Below, piece after piece: positions 1 through 5,610 of a stretch of 9,734 nt of DNA (the stretch's first letter is position 1; every line of letters starts with the position of its first letter). A model generated the notes under the pieces. The model was not told the origin of the DNA and searched no databases. It saw only the letters and a program-made list of their open reading frames with translations. Position numbers and translations under genes: made by a program. The DNA is taken from positions 58,355-68,088 of the forward strand of contig MKSH01000035.1 of assembly GCA_001898095.1 (NCBI GenBank), read 5' to 3'. The DNA is from Solirubrobacterales bacterium 70-9 (GTDB lineage Bacteria > Actinomycetota > Thermoleophilia > Solirubrobacterales > 70-9).

Positions 1-1
1 C

Positions 2-451
2 GCGGTGACCGCCGACGAAGCCGGCGAAGCCGAATTGGCGGAAGAGGCCGAGGACGCGAACCACGCGAAAGAAGCCGACCGCGCGACGACCGCCGGCGAA
101 GCGGAAAAGCTCGGCGGCAAAACCGTCGGCCAGCTGACGCTCAACTGCGACGGGACCAAAGATCCGAGCGAAGCATACGGCGGCATGTGCTGGAGCAAAT
201 CGGTCCAGCCAGCCGTATTCTGGCTCGTCGCGGTGAAGGAATGCGGCGACAACGGTGGCCGCCTGCCGCTGATCGGCGAACTGATCGCCTACCTGACCCA
301 CGACGGCAACACGCCGGGATCCGAACAGGAGTGGTCGGGCAGCCTGCTCGGTCCCGGAAAAGTGCTGACCAGCGACGACGAAGAACACGTCGGCGAAGAA
401 AGCAGCCCGATCGAACTCGGCTACCGCTGCGTCTACCCGCTCTCCAACTGA
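2..451 (+). CDS. C-terminal part of a putative surface/secreted protein (5' truncated by window)
   Basis: The frame is open to the window edge. The GTG at 5 is only the first in-window candidate and has no room for a ribosome binding site, so the gene very probably starts upstream. The first ~40 visible residues are Ala/Glu rich with Ala every three to four positions and end in KLGGKTVGQL. This resembles the 'NADxLDGKxxxxF' spacer segments common in actinobacterial surface proteins. A compact domain follows with four Cys (in LNCDG, GGMCW, KECGD and YRCVY) and the stretch A-x3-C-x3-GGRLP-x3-EL. That stretch resembles the RLPT-x-x-EL signature of DUF1566/Lcl_C-type domains. The protein ends at 451 (TGA). 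Glu codons are 16 GAA to 3 GAG, unlike the next two genes. Export is inferred from the Cys content and family resemblance, because the signal peptide would lie outside the window. The function is unknown. Confidence 0.7.
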   Translation, partial: AVTADEAGEAELAEEAEDANHAKEADRATTAGEAEKLGGKTVGQLTLNCDGTKDPSEAYGGMCWSKSVQPAVFWLVAVKECGDNGGRLPLIGELIAYLTHDGNTPGSEQEWSGSLLGPGKVLTSDDEEHVGEESSPIELGYRCVYPLSN

Positions 452-514
452 GCGGGGGGGCGCAGCGCCTCGGCGCGGCGCGCCGGCCACCAGAGCCCGC
501 CAGAATGGCGGCCC

Positions 515-1369
515 GTGAGGATCGCCTTCGCCACCTGCAGTGACCTGCCCGAGGGGTGGGAGGACGACCGCGAGGCGGCGCGCCTGGCGGGGGCGGAGTT
601 CGTCGTCTGGGATGACCCGGCGGTCGACTGGGAGGCCTACGACCGGGTCGTGGTGCGCTCGGTCTGGGACTACAGCGCGCGGATCGAGGAGTTCCTCGGC
701 TGGTGCGCGGTGGTCGGCGCGGAGCGGCTCCGCAACCGTCCCGAGCTGATCGCCTTCGACTCCGACAAGCGTTATCTCGGCGATCTCGGGGTGCGGATCG
801 CGCCGACTGCATTCGTCGGCCCGGGCGATCCGGTCCCGACCCTGGACGGCGAGGTGGTGGTGAAGCCGAACGTCTCGGCGGGCGCCCGCAACACCGGCCG
901 CTTCGCGCCGCCGCGCCACGCCGAGGCGCTGGCGCTGGTCGAGCGGATCCGCGCGTCGGGGCGCACGGCGATCGTGCAGAGCTTCCTCGAGGACGTCGGC
1001 GTCAACGGGGAGACGGCGCTCGTCTTCCTCGCCGGCGAGCTCTCCCACGTCCTCCACAAGAAGCCGGTCCTGCGCGAGCAGGGCGAGGCGCCGCTCGGCG
1101 ACGGCCTCCACCCGGCGGCCGCGGTGATGTTCGAGGACGACCTCGTCGTCGCCGGTGAGGCCGACCCGGTCCGCCGCGACTTCGCCGACGAGGTGATGGC
1201 CGCGGTCACCGCCCGCTTCGACACCCCGCTCTACGCCCGCGTCGACGTCGCCCTCGACGCCGACGGCCGGCCGGTGCTGATGGAGCTCGAGGCGATCGAG
1301 CCGAACCTCTACCTCGCCACCGCCCGCGGCGCCGCCGAGCGCCTCGCCCGCGCTGTCCTCGACTCCTGA
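515..1369 (+). CDS. ATP-grasp domain protein (glutathione synthetase/RimK-like ligase)
   Basis: A cytoplasmic ATP-dependent carboxylate-amine (or thiol) ligase of 284 residues, a full length for small ATP-grasp proteins. Visible landmarks are an N-terminal Rossmann-like half with RSVWDY (48-53), RNRPELI and DSDKRYL (73-88), VVVKPNVSAGAR (114-125, K117 probably contacting ATP), the hinge QSFLEDV (155-161) with GET (165-167), and the Mg-binding end LMELEAIEPNLYL (255-267; E257, E259 and N264 are the expected metal ligands). The layout resembles DcsG-type and RimK-like enzymes, but the substrate cannot be read from the sequence. The start is GTG at 515. The ATG at 505 is out of frame, and no strong Shine-Dalgarno is present. 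All 24 Glu codons are GAG. ExoIII begins 18 nt after the stop, so the two are probably co-transcribed. Confidence 0.85.
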   Translation: MRIAFATCSDLPEGWEDDREAARLAGAEFVVWDDPAVDWEAYDRVVVRSVWDYSARIEEFLGWCAVVGAERLRNRPELIAFDSDKRYLGDLGVRIAPTAFVGPGDPVPTLDGEVVVKPNVSAGARNTGRFAPPRHAEALALVERIRASGRTAIVQSFLEDVGVNGETALVFLAGELSHVLHKKPVLREQGEAPLGDGLHPAAAVMFEDDLVVAGEADPVRRDFADEVMAAVTARFDTPLYARVDVALDADGRPVLMELEAIEPNLYLATARGAAERLARAVLDS

Positions 1370-1387
1370 GCGGGTAGCGTCCCGGTG

Positions 1388-2254
1388 ATGCGGGTCGTCA
1401 CCTGGAACGTGAATTCGGTGAAGCAGCGGGTGCCGCGGCTGCTGCCGTGGCTGGACGAACGGGAGCCGGATGTGGTCTGCCTGCAGGAGACGAAGCTGAC
1501 CGACGCGGCGTTCACCGAGTTGCTCGGCGGACCGCTGGAGGAGCGGGGGTACGACGTCACGGTGCGTGGCGAGGCGAGCTGGAACGGCGTTGCGATCCTC
1601 TCGCGGGTCGGGCTCGAGGACGTGGCGACCGAGTTCGACGGCTGGCCCGGGTTCCCGAACCCGGAGGCGCGGGCGGTGGCGGCCACCTGCGGCGGGGTGC
1701 GGGTGTGGTCGGTGTACGTGCCGAATGGGCGCGAGCCGAACTCCGACCACTACGAGTACAAGGTGCGATGGCTGGCGGCGCTGCGCGACGCGGTCGCCGC
1801 CGGGCCCGAGGCGGTGATGGTCTGCGGCGACATGAACATCGCCCCTACCGACGAGGACGTCTTCGACCCGGCCGCCTACGAGGGCCACACCCACGTCACC
1901 CCGCCGGAGCGCGAGGCGCTGGCCGCACTGGAGGCGGTCGGCCTCCACGACGTGGTCCGCGACCGCTGGCCCGACGAGCGCGTCTTCTCCTACTGGGACT
2001 ACCGCGCCGGCATGTTCCACAAAGACCTCGGGATGCGGATCGACCTGATCCTCGCCGGCGCCCCGGTGGCGGCCCGGGTGAAGGCCGCCTGGATCGACCG
2101 CAAGGCGCGCAAAGGCAAAGGCCCGAGCGACCACGCCCCGGCGGTGGTCGATCTGGACGAGGCGCCGGATGGCGATATCGGTCCGATGGTGCCCCCGCCC
2201 TCCGCCGCGCCGCCGCCGCGGGGGACGCACAAGCTGCCGCAGTCGAAGGGGTAG
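1388..2254 (+). CDS. xth: exodeoxyribonuclease III (AP endonuclease)
   Basis: ExoIII is a Mg-dependent 3'-5' exonuclease and class II AP endonuclease that cuts abasic sites in base-excision repair in the cytoplasm. The protein (288 residues) shows the family motifs in order: TWNVNSVKQR (5-14), CLQETK with catalytic E34 at the same number as in E. coli ExoIII, GVAILSR, PNGREPNS, CGDMNIAP with D148 and N150, FSYWDYRAG, GMRIDLIL and SDHAPAV with D248-H249. The ATG at 1388 gives the usual N-terminus. A GTG directly before it (1385) is a possible alternative. The last ~25 residues are a Pro/Ala/Gly-rich tail beyond the nuclease fold. Codons are strongly GAG-biased. The gene converges on the LigD-type polymerase gene across a 574-nt spacer holding repeat copy 1. 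Confidence 0.95.
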   Translation: MRVVTWNVNSVKQRVPRLLPWLDEREPDVVCLQETKLTDAAFTELLGGPLEERGYDVTVRGEASWNGVAILSRVGLEDVATEFDGWPGFPNPEARAVAATCGGVRVWSVYVPNGREPNSDHYEYKVRWLAALRDAVAAGPEAVMVCGDMNIAPTDEDVFDPAAYEGHTHVTPPEREALAALEAVGLHDVVRDRWPDERVFSYWDYRAGMFHKDLGMRIDLILAGAPVAARVKAAWIDRKARKGKGPSDHAPAVVDLDEAPDGDIGPMVPPPSAAPPPRGTHKLPQSKG

Positions 2255-2296
2255 GGCGGAGGCGGTCGGGGGCCTGCGAAGGACGGGCAAGGGACG

Positions 2297-2346
2297 CGGC
2301 CCTCTCGTGGCGGCCCGGGCAGGCTGTGGCCGCCACGAGAGGGCCG
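2297..2346. repeat. hairpin A, copy 1: 19-bp perfect inverted repeat, 12-nt loop
   Basis: The arms 2297-2315 and 2328-2346 are perfect reverse complements (left arm CGGCCCTCTCGTGGCGGCC). The loop is CGGGCAGGCTGT at 2316-2327. The hairpin starts 43 nt after the xth stop, but no T-run follows. If it terminates transcription it would be a GC-hairpin type without a U tract. The apical sequence CCCGGGCAGGCTGTGGC recurs, inverted, in hairpin B. Confidence 0.9.
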
Positions 2347-2383
2347 GGTCCGCGGGGAGAGGCGGAGGTCCGTGACGAAGGCG

Positions 2384-2427
2384 CCGGGAACGTCACCTCG
2401 GCGCGGGAGAGATGTCGAGAACGTGAC
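2384..2427 (+). repeat. left pair of GGGAACGTCAC boxes, copy 1, 31 bp apart
   Basis: Box 1 is CCGGGAACGTCAC (2384-2396). Box 2 is the diverged TCGAGAACGTGAC (2415-2427), exactly 31 bp later, with GGGAGAGAT between them. The same 31-bp spacing occurs in inverted orientation on the right side and in both pairs of copy 2. This suggests binding sites on one face of the helix (about three turns) or an ancestral duplicated unit. Confidence 0.75.
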
Positions 2428-2469
2428 GTCGATTTGAGGAAGCCGTCACCTGTCGCGGAGTTCTTCCAC

Positions 2470-2487
2470 GGTCACGAACTCGTGACC
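2470..2487. repeat. upstream central palindrome, copy 1
   Basis: GGTCACG and CGTGACC flank AACT, giving a 7-bp stem with a tetraloop. Copy 2 (9181-9198) has GGTTACA-AACT-TGTGACC. The loop is unchanged, one base pair has changed from G-C to A-T on both sides, and one C-G has become T-G, which still pairs as U-G in a plus-strand RNA. Confidence 0.8.
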
Positions 2488-2492
2488 CTGGT

Positions 2493-2516
2493 TTGACCCT
2501 GCTATAGGAGGGTCAA
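2493..2516. repeat. central palindrome, copy 1 (TTGACC...GGTCAA)
   Basis: A 24-bp palindrome with 12-bp half-sites TTGACCCTGCTA and TAGGAGGGTCAA, having one mismatched pair. It lies at the symmetry centre of the element. Copy 2 (9204-9227) keeps the palindrome with a different mismatch position and one T-A to C-G compensatory change. It could be a dimeric protein site. TTGACC also resembles a -35 hexamer in both directions, but no matching -10 was found. Confidence 0.8.
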
Positions 2517-2569
2517 CTCACGCAGCGCGATTCGGCCCTTTGGAGAGCGCACCGAACCTGCACGCGGAG

Positions 2570-2613
2570 GTGACGTTCCCGGCGTCTCTCCTTAGTGAAC
2601 GCAACGTTCCCGA
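2570..2613 (-). repeat. right (inverted) pair of GGGAACGTCAC boxes, copy 1
   Basis: The reverse-complement boxes GTGACGTTCCCGG (2570-2582) and GCAACGTTCCCGA (2601-2613) are 31 bp apart, with TCTCTCC between them mirroring GGGAGAGA on the left. The inner box and its flanks form an 18-bp perfect inverted repeat with 2382-2399. Confidence 0.8.
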
Positions 2614-2653
2614 CAGGACGCTCCAGTCTCTCCGCACTCCCCCGAAAGCTCCC

Positions 2654-2717
2654 CCGTCCTGGGCGTCTCGGAGGCGGCCACAGCCTGCCCGGGTCGCCTC
2701 CGAGACGCCCAGGACGG
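2654..2717. repeat. hairpin B, copy 1 only: 23-bp perfect inverted repeat, 18-nt loop
   Basis: The arms 2654-2676 and 2695-2717 are perfect reverse complements. The loop at 2677-2694 contains GCCACAGCCTGCCCGGG, the exact reverse complement of the apical sequence of hairpin A. The arm sequences themselves share no evident similarity with those of hairpin A. Most of this hairpin (55 bp, 2656-2710) is absent from the matching place in copy 2. It lies 112 nt beyond the 3' end of the minus-strand polymerase gene and could act as its terminator. Confidence 0.9.
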
Positions 2718-2740
2718 CCGGTCCCCACCCGTACGGGCCC

Positions 2741-2820
2741 CGAATCGAGCCGTCCCCGGCCGCACCGCTCCGAATCCCGCCGTCCCTAGCCGCACCGCCC
2801 CCGAATCGCGCCACCCTGCC
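2741..2820. repeat. short tandem repeat, ~2.6 units of 30-31 bp
   Basis: Unit 1 is 2741-2770, unit 2 is 2771-2801 and a partial unit 3 is 2802-2820. Each unit begins CGAATC and the full units contain CCGTCCC and GCCGCACCGC. Copy 2 of the element retains only one recognisable unit (about 9396-9413). Confidence 0.7.
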
Positions 2821-2828
2821 TCCCTCCC

Positions 2829-3893
2829 TCACTCCTCGCCGGGATCCTTCGCCCGCGAAGGTTGCACGCGCTTCGGCTCGCCCTCCATCTTCGGGTAGCT
2901 CGGCGGGTAGGGCATGTCGCCCTCGCCCTCTGCTGCCTGCGCCTCATACAGCGCCAGGAGCGGCGCCAACGAGTGGGCGACCTCGTCGATCGCGGCGTGT
3001 GGATCGCCGATCTCGGCGAAGCGGGCGGGGACGGTGGCGGCGGTGAAGTCCTCGGGGGCGATCGTGGGGAGTTCGTCCCAGGTGAACGGGGTGGAGACCG
3101 GGGCGCCGGGCTTGGGGCGGACGCTGTAGGCGGAGGCGATGGTGCGGTCGCGGGCGTTCTGGTTGTAGTCGACGAAGATCTTCTCGCCGCGCTCCTCCTT
3201 CCACCACTTGGTGGTGACCTCGTCGGGGAGGCGGCGCTCCAGCTCGCGGCCGAAGGCGATCGCGGCGTGGCGGACCTCGGTGAAGGTCCAGCGGGGTTCG
3301 ATGCGGACGTAGATGTGGATGCCGCGGCCGCCTGAGGTCTTCGGGAAGCCGAGGTAGCCGAGGTCGGCGAGCAGGGTGCGGGCCTCGGCGGCGACCCGCA
3401 CCGCGTCGGCGAAGTCGGTGCCGTCCTGGGGGTCGAGGTCGATGCGCAGCTCGTCGGGGTGGTCGACGTCGGCGTCGCGGACCGGCCAGGGGTGGAAGGT
3501 GATGGTGCCCATCTGGGCCGCCCAGGCGACGACAGCGAGCTCGGTCGGGCAGACCTCGTCGGCGTGGCGGCCGGAGGGGAAGTCGATCCGCGCGGTCTCG
3601 ACCCAGTCGGGGGCGCCCTGCGGCACCCGCTTCTGGAAGAAGGCGTCGCCGCCGCCTTTCTGCCGGGTCGAGACGACGATGCCGGGATGGACGCCCTTCG
3701 GCCAGCGCTCCAGCGTGGTCGGCCGGTGCGAGACCGCCCGCAGGATCCCCTCGCCGACCGCGAGGTAGTACTCGACCAGGTCGAGCTTCGTCTGCTCGGG
3801 GGTCCGCTCGGTGGCGGGGAAGATCACCCGTTCGGGATTCGAGACCCGGACCTCGCGCCCACCGGCCTCGATCATCTGCTCGGGGCTCGCCAT
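2829..3893 (-). CDS. stand-alone LigD-type NHEJ polymerase (PolDom) domain
   Basis: An archaeo-eukaryotic-primase-type polymerase of bacterial non-homologous end joining. It fills gaps and adds (ribo)nucleotides at broken DNA ends, normally working with Ku and an ATP-dependent ligase. The 354-residue protein corresponds to the polymerase domain alone; no ligase or nuclease domain is attached. Visible motifs are RVIFP near residue 22, RWPKGVHP (63-70), FFQKRVP (85-91), the metal-binding DLDP with D152 and D154, SGGRGIH (187-193), TTKWWKEER, FVDYNQN with the third acidic residue D242, and ASAYSVRP. The C-terminal ~40 residues are a charged, Pro-rich tail. ATG at 3893 is the natural start, though no clear Shine-Dalgarno precedes it. 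Codons are GAG-rich. Ku and the ligase are not in the window. The convergent neighbour xth is also a repair gene. Confidence 0.93.
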   Translation of the reverse strand: MASPEQMIEAGGREVRVSNPERVIFPATERTPEQTKLDLVEYYLAVGEGILRAVSHRPTTLERWPKGVHPGIVVSTRQKGGGDAFFQKRVPQGAPDWVETARIDFPSGRHADEVCPTELAVVAWAAQMGTITFHPWPVRDADVDHPDELRIDLDPQDGTDFADAVRVAAEARTLLADLGYLGFPKTSGGRGIHIYVRIEPRWTFTEVRHAAIAFGRELERRLPDEVTTKWWKEERGEKIFVDYNQNARDRTIASAYSVRPKPGAPVSTPFTWDELPTIAPEDFTAATVPARFAEIGDPHAAIDEVAHSLAPLLALYEAQAAEGEGDMPYPPSYPKMEGEPKRVQPSRAKDPGEE

Positions 3894-4048
3894 GGGATGA
3901 CGGTAGCGAGGGGCATGGCGGCGGGATGAGTAATTCGCCGTCCCCTAGCGGTACGCAATCGATATCCTGGTCCGATTCGGGGTGAGGCAGGGGGACAGCC
4001 GGTCTCACCGTGCTCGGATCGCCGGCGCCTATGGGGGGCAGCCGGCCT

Positions 4049-4056
4049 AAAGGAGA
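4049..4056 (+). promoter_or_regulatory. strong ribosome binding site for the 4060 gene
   Basis: AAAGGAGAG lies just upstream of the ATG at 4060 and supports that start. Elsewhere in the 166-nt divergent spacer (3894-4059) only a weak GGTGAG/CTCACC inverted repeat (3981-3986, 4004-4009) was seen. No convincing -35/-10 pair could be assigned. Confidence 0.8.
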
Positions 4057-4059
4057 GTC

Positions 4060-4830
4060 ATGCGTAAGTACGTAGCGCTGATCATGGCCGTGTGCGCGCT
4101 GGTCGCGATCACGGCAGTCGGTGTCGCCGGCGCCGCCGGAGGTGAAACCCCGGTCACCGTCAAAGTGGGCGAACTCGAACTGACGGCGAACGGCGGGTTC
4201 AGCCCGACCACGCTGTCGAAGACGAAGCAGACGCCGATCGAACTCAAAGCCTCCGGCGAAGTGAAGCTGGCCGACGGCGGCCACCCGCCCGCGGCGCGCG
4301 AAGTCATCATCGAAGGCGACAAAAACGCCGAAGTCCACGTCAAAGGCATCCCGACCTGTAAATCGGGACAGCTCCAGGCGACCACCACCACCGCGGCCAT
4401 GGCGGCCTGCAAATCGGCACTGATCGGCGAAGGGACGACGACCGCCCAGGTGGCGTTTGCCGAATCGAAGCCGATCAGCGTCCCCTCGAAGCTGCTGCTG
4501 TTCAACGGCGGCGAAAAGGGGGGCAAAATCACCTGGTACGTACACGCCTACTTCTCGAACCCGATCAGCGGGGCGATCGTCTCCACCGTCACGATCACGA
4601 AGCACCCGAACGGTCGCTTCGGCACCCTGACGGTGACGAAAATTCCGCAGATCACGGGCGGCGCGGGGTCGATCACCGCGTTCAACCTGAAAATCAAGAA
4701 GAGCGTCAACGGGATCAACCCGATCAGCGCCAAGTGCGCCGACGGCAAGCTGAAGGTCCACGTCGCGGCGAAGTTCGAAGACGGGACCAAAGCGGAAACC
4801 GAAATCGTCCGCGCCTGCACCGGTAAGTAG
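4060..4830 (+). CDS. secreted protein of unknown function with four cysteines
   Basis: A 256-residue exported protein. Residues 1-26 are a clear Sec signal peptide (MRKY, then a hydrophobic run ending VAGAAG). The mature part is Thr/Lys/Val rich, has no membrane segment and looks all-beta. It has four Cys at about 100, 117, 226 and 253 that could form two disulfides. No catalytic motif was recognised. The start is well supported by AAAGGAGAG. All 14 Glu codons are GAA and roughly half of the Lys codons are AAA, in striking contrast to the GAG/AAG-rich gene behind it. The gene stands alone: divergent from the polymerase gene and closed by a strong terminator. It may be a well-expressed extracellular or wall-associated protein, but that is inference. 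Homologues with this Cys pattern probably exist in related genomes. Confidence 0.85.
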   Translation: MRKYVALIMAVCALVAITAVGVAGAAGGETPVTVKVGELELTANGGFSPTTLSKTKQTPIELKASGEVKLADGGHPPAAREVIIEGDKNAEVHVKGIPTCKSGQLQATTTTAAMAACKSALIGEGTTTAQVAFAESKPISVPSKLLLFNGGEKGGKITWYVHAYFSNPISGAIVSTVTITKHPNGRFGTLTVTKIPQITGGAGSITAFNLKIKKSVNGINPISAKCADGKLKVHVAAKFEDGTKAETEIVRACTGK

Positions 4831-4831
4831 C

Positions 4832-4864
4832 GATTCGAGCGGGTCGCCTCGCGGCCCTCGAATC
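4832..4864 (+). repeat. stem-loop just after the stop codon
   Basis: GATTCGAG (4832-4839) and CTCGAATC (4857-4864) form an 8-bp perfect inverted repeat immediately after the stop of the secreted-protein gene and six bases before the terminator. It may protect the mRNA 3' end or assist termination. Confidence 0.55.
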
Positions 4865-4870
4865 CGAGCA

Positions 4871-4905
4871 AAGAAAAGGGCGGCCTTCGGGGCCGCCCTT
4901 TTCTT
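4871..4905 (+). terminator. rho-independent terminator, 15-bp perfect stem
   Basis: AAGAAAAGGGCGGCC and GGCCGCCCTTTTCTT are perfect reverse complements around a TTCGG loop. The GC-rich core is followed by a T-rich run on both strands, so it could stop transcription in either direction. It separates the secreted-protein gene from the sigma operon and is the only classical terminator in the window. Confidence 0.95.
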
Positions 4906-4935
4906 AGATACGCGCGGGGTGAATATACGCCGTCA

Positions 4936-4977
4936 GGTTCCCGATGGCAACCGTAAACGTACCGAGGTGTCGACGTC
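4936..4977 (+). promoter_or_regulatory. possible ECF-type promoter/operator before the sigma gene
   Basis: GGCAACC (4946-4952) resembles the GGAAC-type -35 of ECF promoters. GTCGACGTC (4969-4977) lies 16 bp further on, where a GTC-containing -10 is expected. GGCAACC is also half of an imperfect palindrome, GGTTCCC-GAT-GGCAACC (4936-4952), with one mismatch. Autoregulation would be typical, but this assignment is tentative. Confidence 0.3.
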
Positions 4978-5019
4978 GGGCGGCGAACCGATCCCCCAAG
5001 CTCCTACAAGAAGGGGTAG

Positions 5020-5610
5020 ATGGGCGAGATCCGGACCGACAGCGAACTCATTGCGGCGTCTCTGCGGGAGCCGGGGGTCTTCGGGGCGATCTTCGAGCGG
5101 CACTACGACGCCGTGCACGGGTACCTGCAGCGGCGGTTGGATCCGGCGCGGGCGGACGAGATCGCCTCGCAGACGTTCCTGATCGCCTTCGACGGGCGGC
5201 GGCGGTTCGATCGGTCGCGGGCGGATGCACGGCCCTGGTTGTTCGGGATCGCGACGAATCTGGCGCATAACCATCGGCGGCACGAGTTGGTGGAACTGCG
5301 GGCGATGGCGGCGATGCGGCCGGAAGCGGGGGCGCCGGTGGAGGGGGTCGAGGCGCGGGTCGACGCGGAGCGGCTGCGGGGGCCGTTGGCGCGGGCGCTG
5401 GCGGAGCTGCCGACGGAGGAGGCGGACGTGCTGTGCCTGTTGGTGTGGGCGGAACTGGGGCAGGGGGAGATCGCCGACGCGCTCTCGATCCCGGTGGGGA
5501 CGGTCAAGTCGAGGCTTTCGCGCGCCCGGGGCAGGTTGCGGGACGCGCTCGGACTTCAAGCGGGCGCCGAGGCGGTCGGCGCCAACACGAACTCGAACGG
5601 AGGTGGGTGA
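5020..5610 (+). CDS. ECF-family RNA polymerase sigma factor
   Basis: A 196-residue sigma-70 family protein with only regions 2 and 4, as in extracytoplasmic-function sigma factors. Region 2 spans about 21-88: DEIASQTFLIAF (46-57) is the core-binding 2.2 segment, and RPWLFGIATNLAHNHRR (71-87) covers 2.3/2.4 for -10 recognition. Region 4 spans about 124-177, with LPTEEADVLCLLVWAELGQGEIADALSIPVGTVKSRLSRARGRLR as the HTH that reads the -35. The ~12 residues after that are a Gly/Asn-rich tail. AAGGGG at 5011-5016 precedes the ATG at 5020. The stop TGA overlaps the next gene's ATG by one base (TGATG at 5608-5612), so the pair is translationally coupled and likely acts as a sigma/anti-sigma module. 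Glu codons are 13 GAG to 4 GAA. Confidence 0.92.
   Translation: MGEIRTDSELIAASLREPGVFGAIFERHYDAVHGYLQRRLDPARADEIASQTFLIAFDGRRRFDRSRADARPWLFGIATNLAHNHRRHELVELRAMAAMRPEAGAPVEGVEARVDAERLRGPLARALAELPTEEADVLCLLVWAELGQGEIADALSIPVGTVKSRLSRARGRLRDALGLQAGAEAVGANTNSNGGG
5599..5605 (+). promoter_or_regulatory. Shine-Dalgarno inside the sigma gene that fixes the next start
   Basis: GGAGGTG lies in the last codons of the sigma gene, five bases before the ATG at 5610. It selects that start over in-frame upstream codons and supports coupled translation. Confidence 0.8.

Larger units (their letters stand above)
2281..2820. repeat. copy 1 of a large two-fold-symmetric intergenic repeat element
   Basis: This fills the 574-nt spacer between two convergent genes (xth ends 2254, polymerase ends 2829). 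The order is hairpin A (2297-2346), left box pair (2384-2396, 2415-2427), two central palindromes (2470-2487, 2493-2516), right inverted box pair (2570-2582, 2601-2613), hairpin B (2654-2717), then a GC-rich minisatellite (2741-2820). The two hairpins are centred near 2321 and 2686, which puts the midpoint near 2504. The central palindrome has the same centre, so the element is nearly symmetric. An 18-bp perfect inverted repeat (2382-2399 with 2567-2584) could close the central part into a cruciform or long RNA stem. It aligns without gaps to copy 2 at a constant offset of 6711 from 2297 to ~2620, with about 33 substitutions by hand count. No plausible gene or transposase was seen inside. Confidence 0.9.

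Noticed and set aside
2297..2346. Hairpin A as a classical rho-independent terminator
   Set aside because: The stem is strong but is followed by GGTCCGCGG rather than a T-run. Kept only as a possible U-tract-free terminator.
2326..2496. Possible small protein in the repeat (frame reading WRPGQAVAAT...), open in both copies
   Set aside because: The frame is free of stops in both copies, but substitutions are largely amino-acid changing, no ribosome binding site or good start precedes it, and it runs through perfect hairpins. Structure explains the conservation better.
2493..2516. TTGACC as a -35 box of a bidirectional promoter
   Set aside because: No TATAAT-like -10 was found 16-18 bp away in either direction. 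The hexamers are better explained as arms of the palindrome.
2570..2728. Short frames starting MTFPAS on both sides and both strands of the repeat
   Set aside because: They arise from the inverted GTGACGTTCCCG boxes. The peptides diverge immediately afterwards and differ in length between copies.
2741..2820. CRISPR array
   Set aside because: The units are contiguous and lack unique spacers, so this is a tandem repeat.
2944..4761. 605-residue open frame on the minus strand
   Set aside because: It overlaps the well-supported polymerase and secreted-protein genes, is Arg/Pro/Gly rich and has no recognisable domain. It is a high-GC frame shadow.
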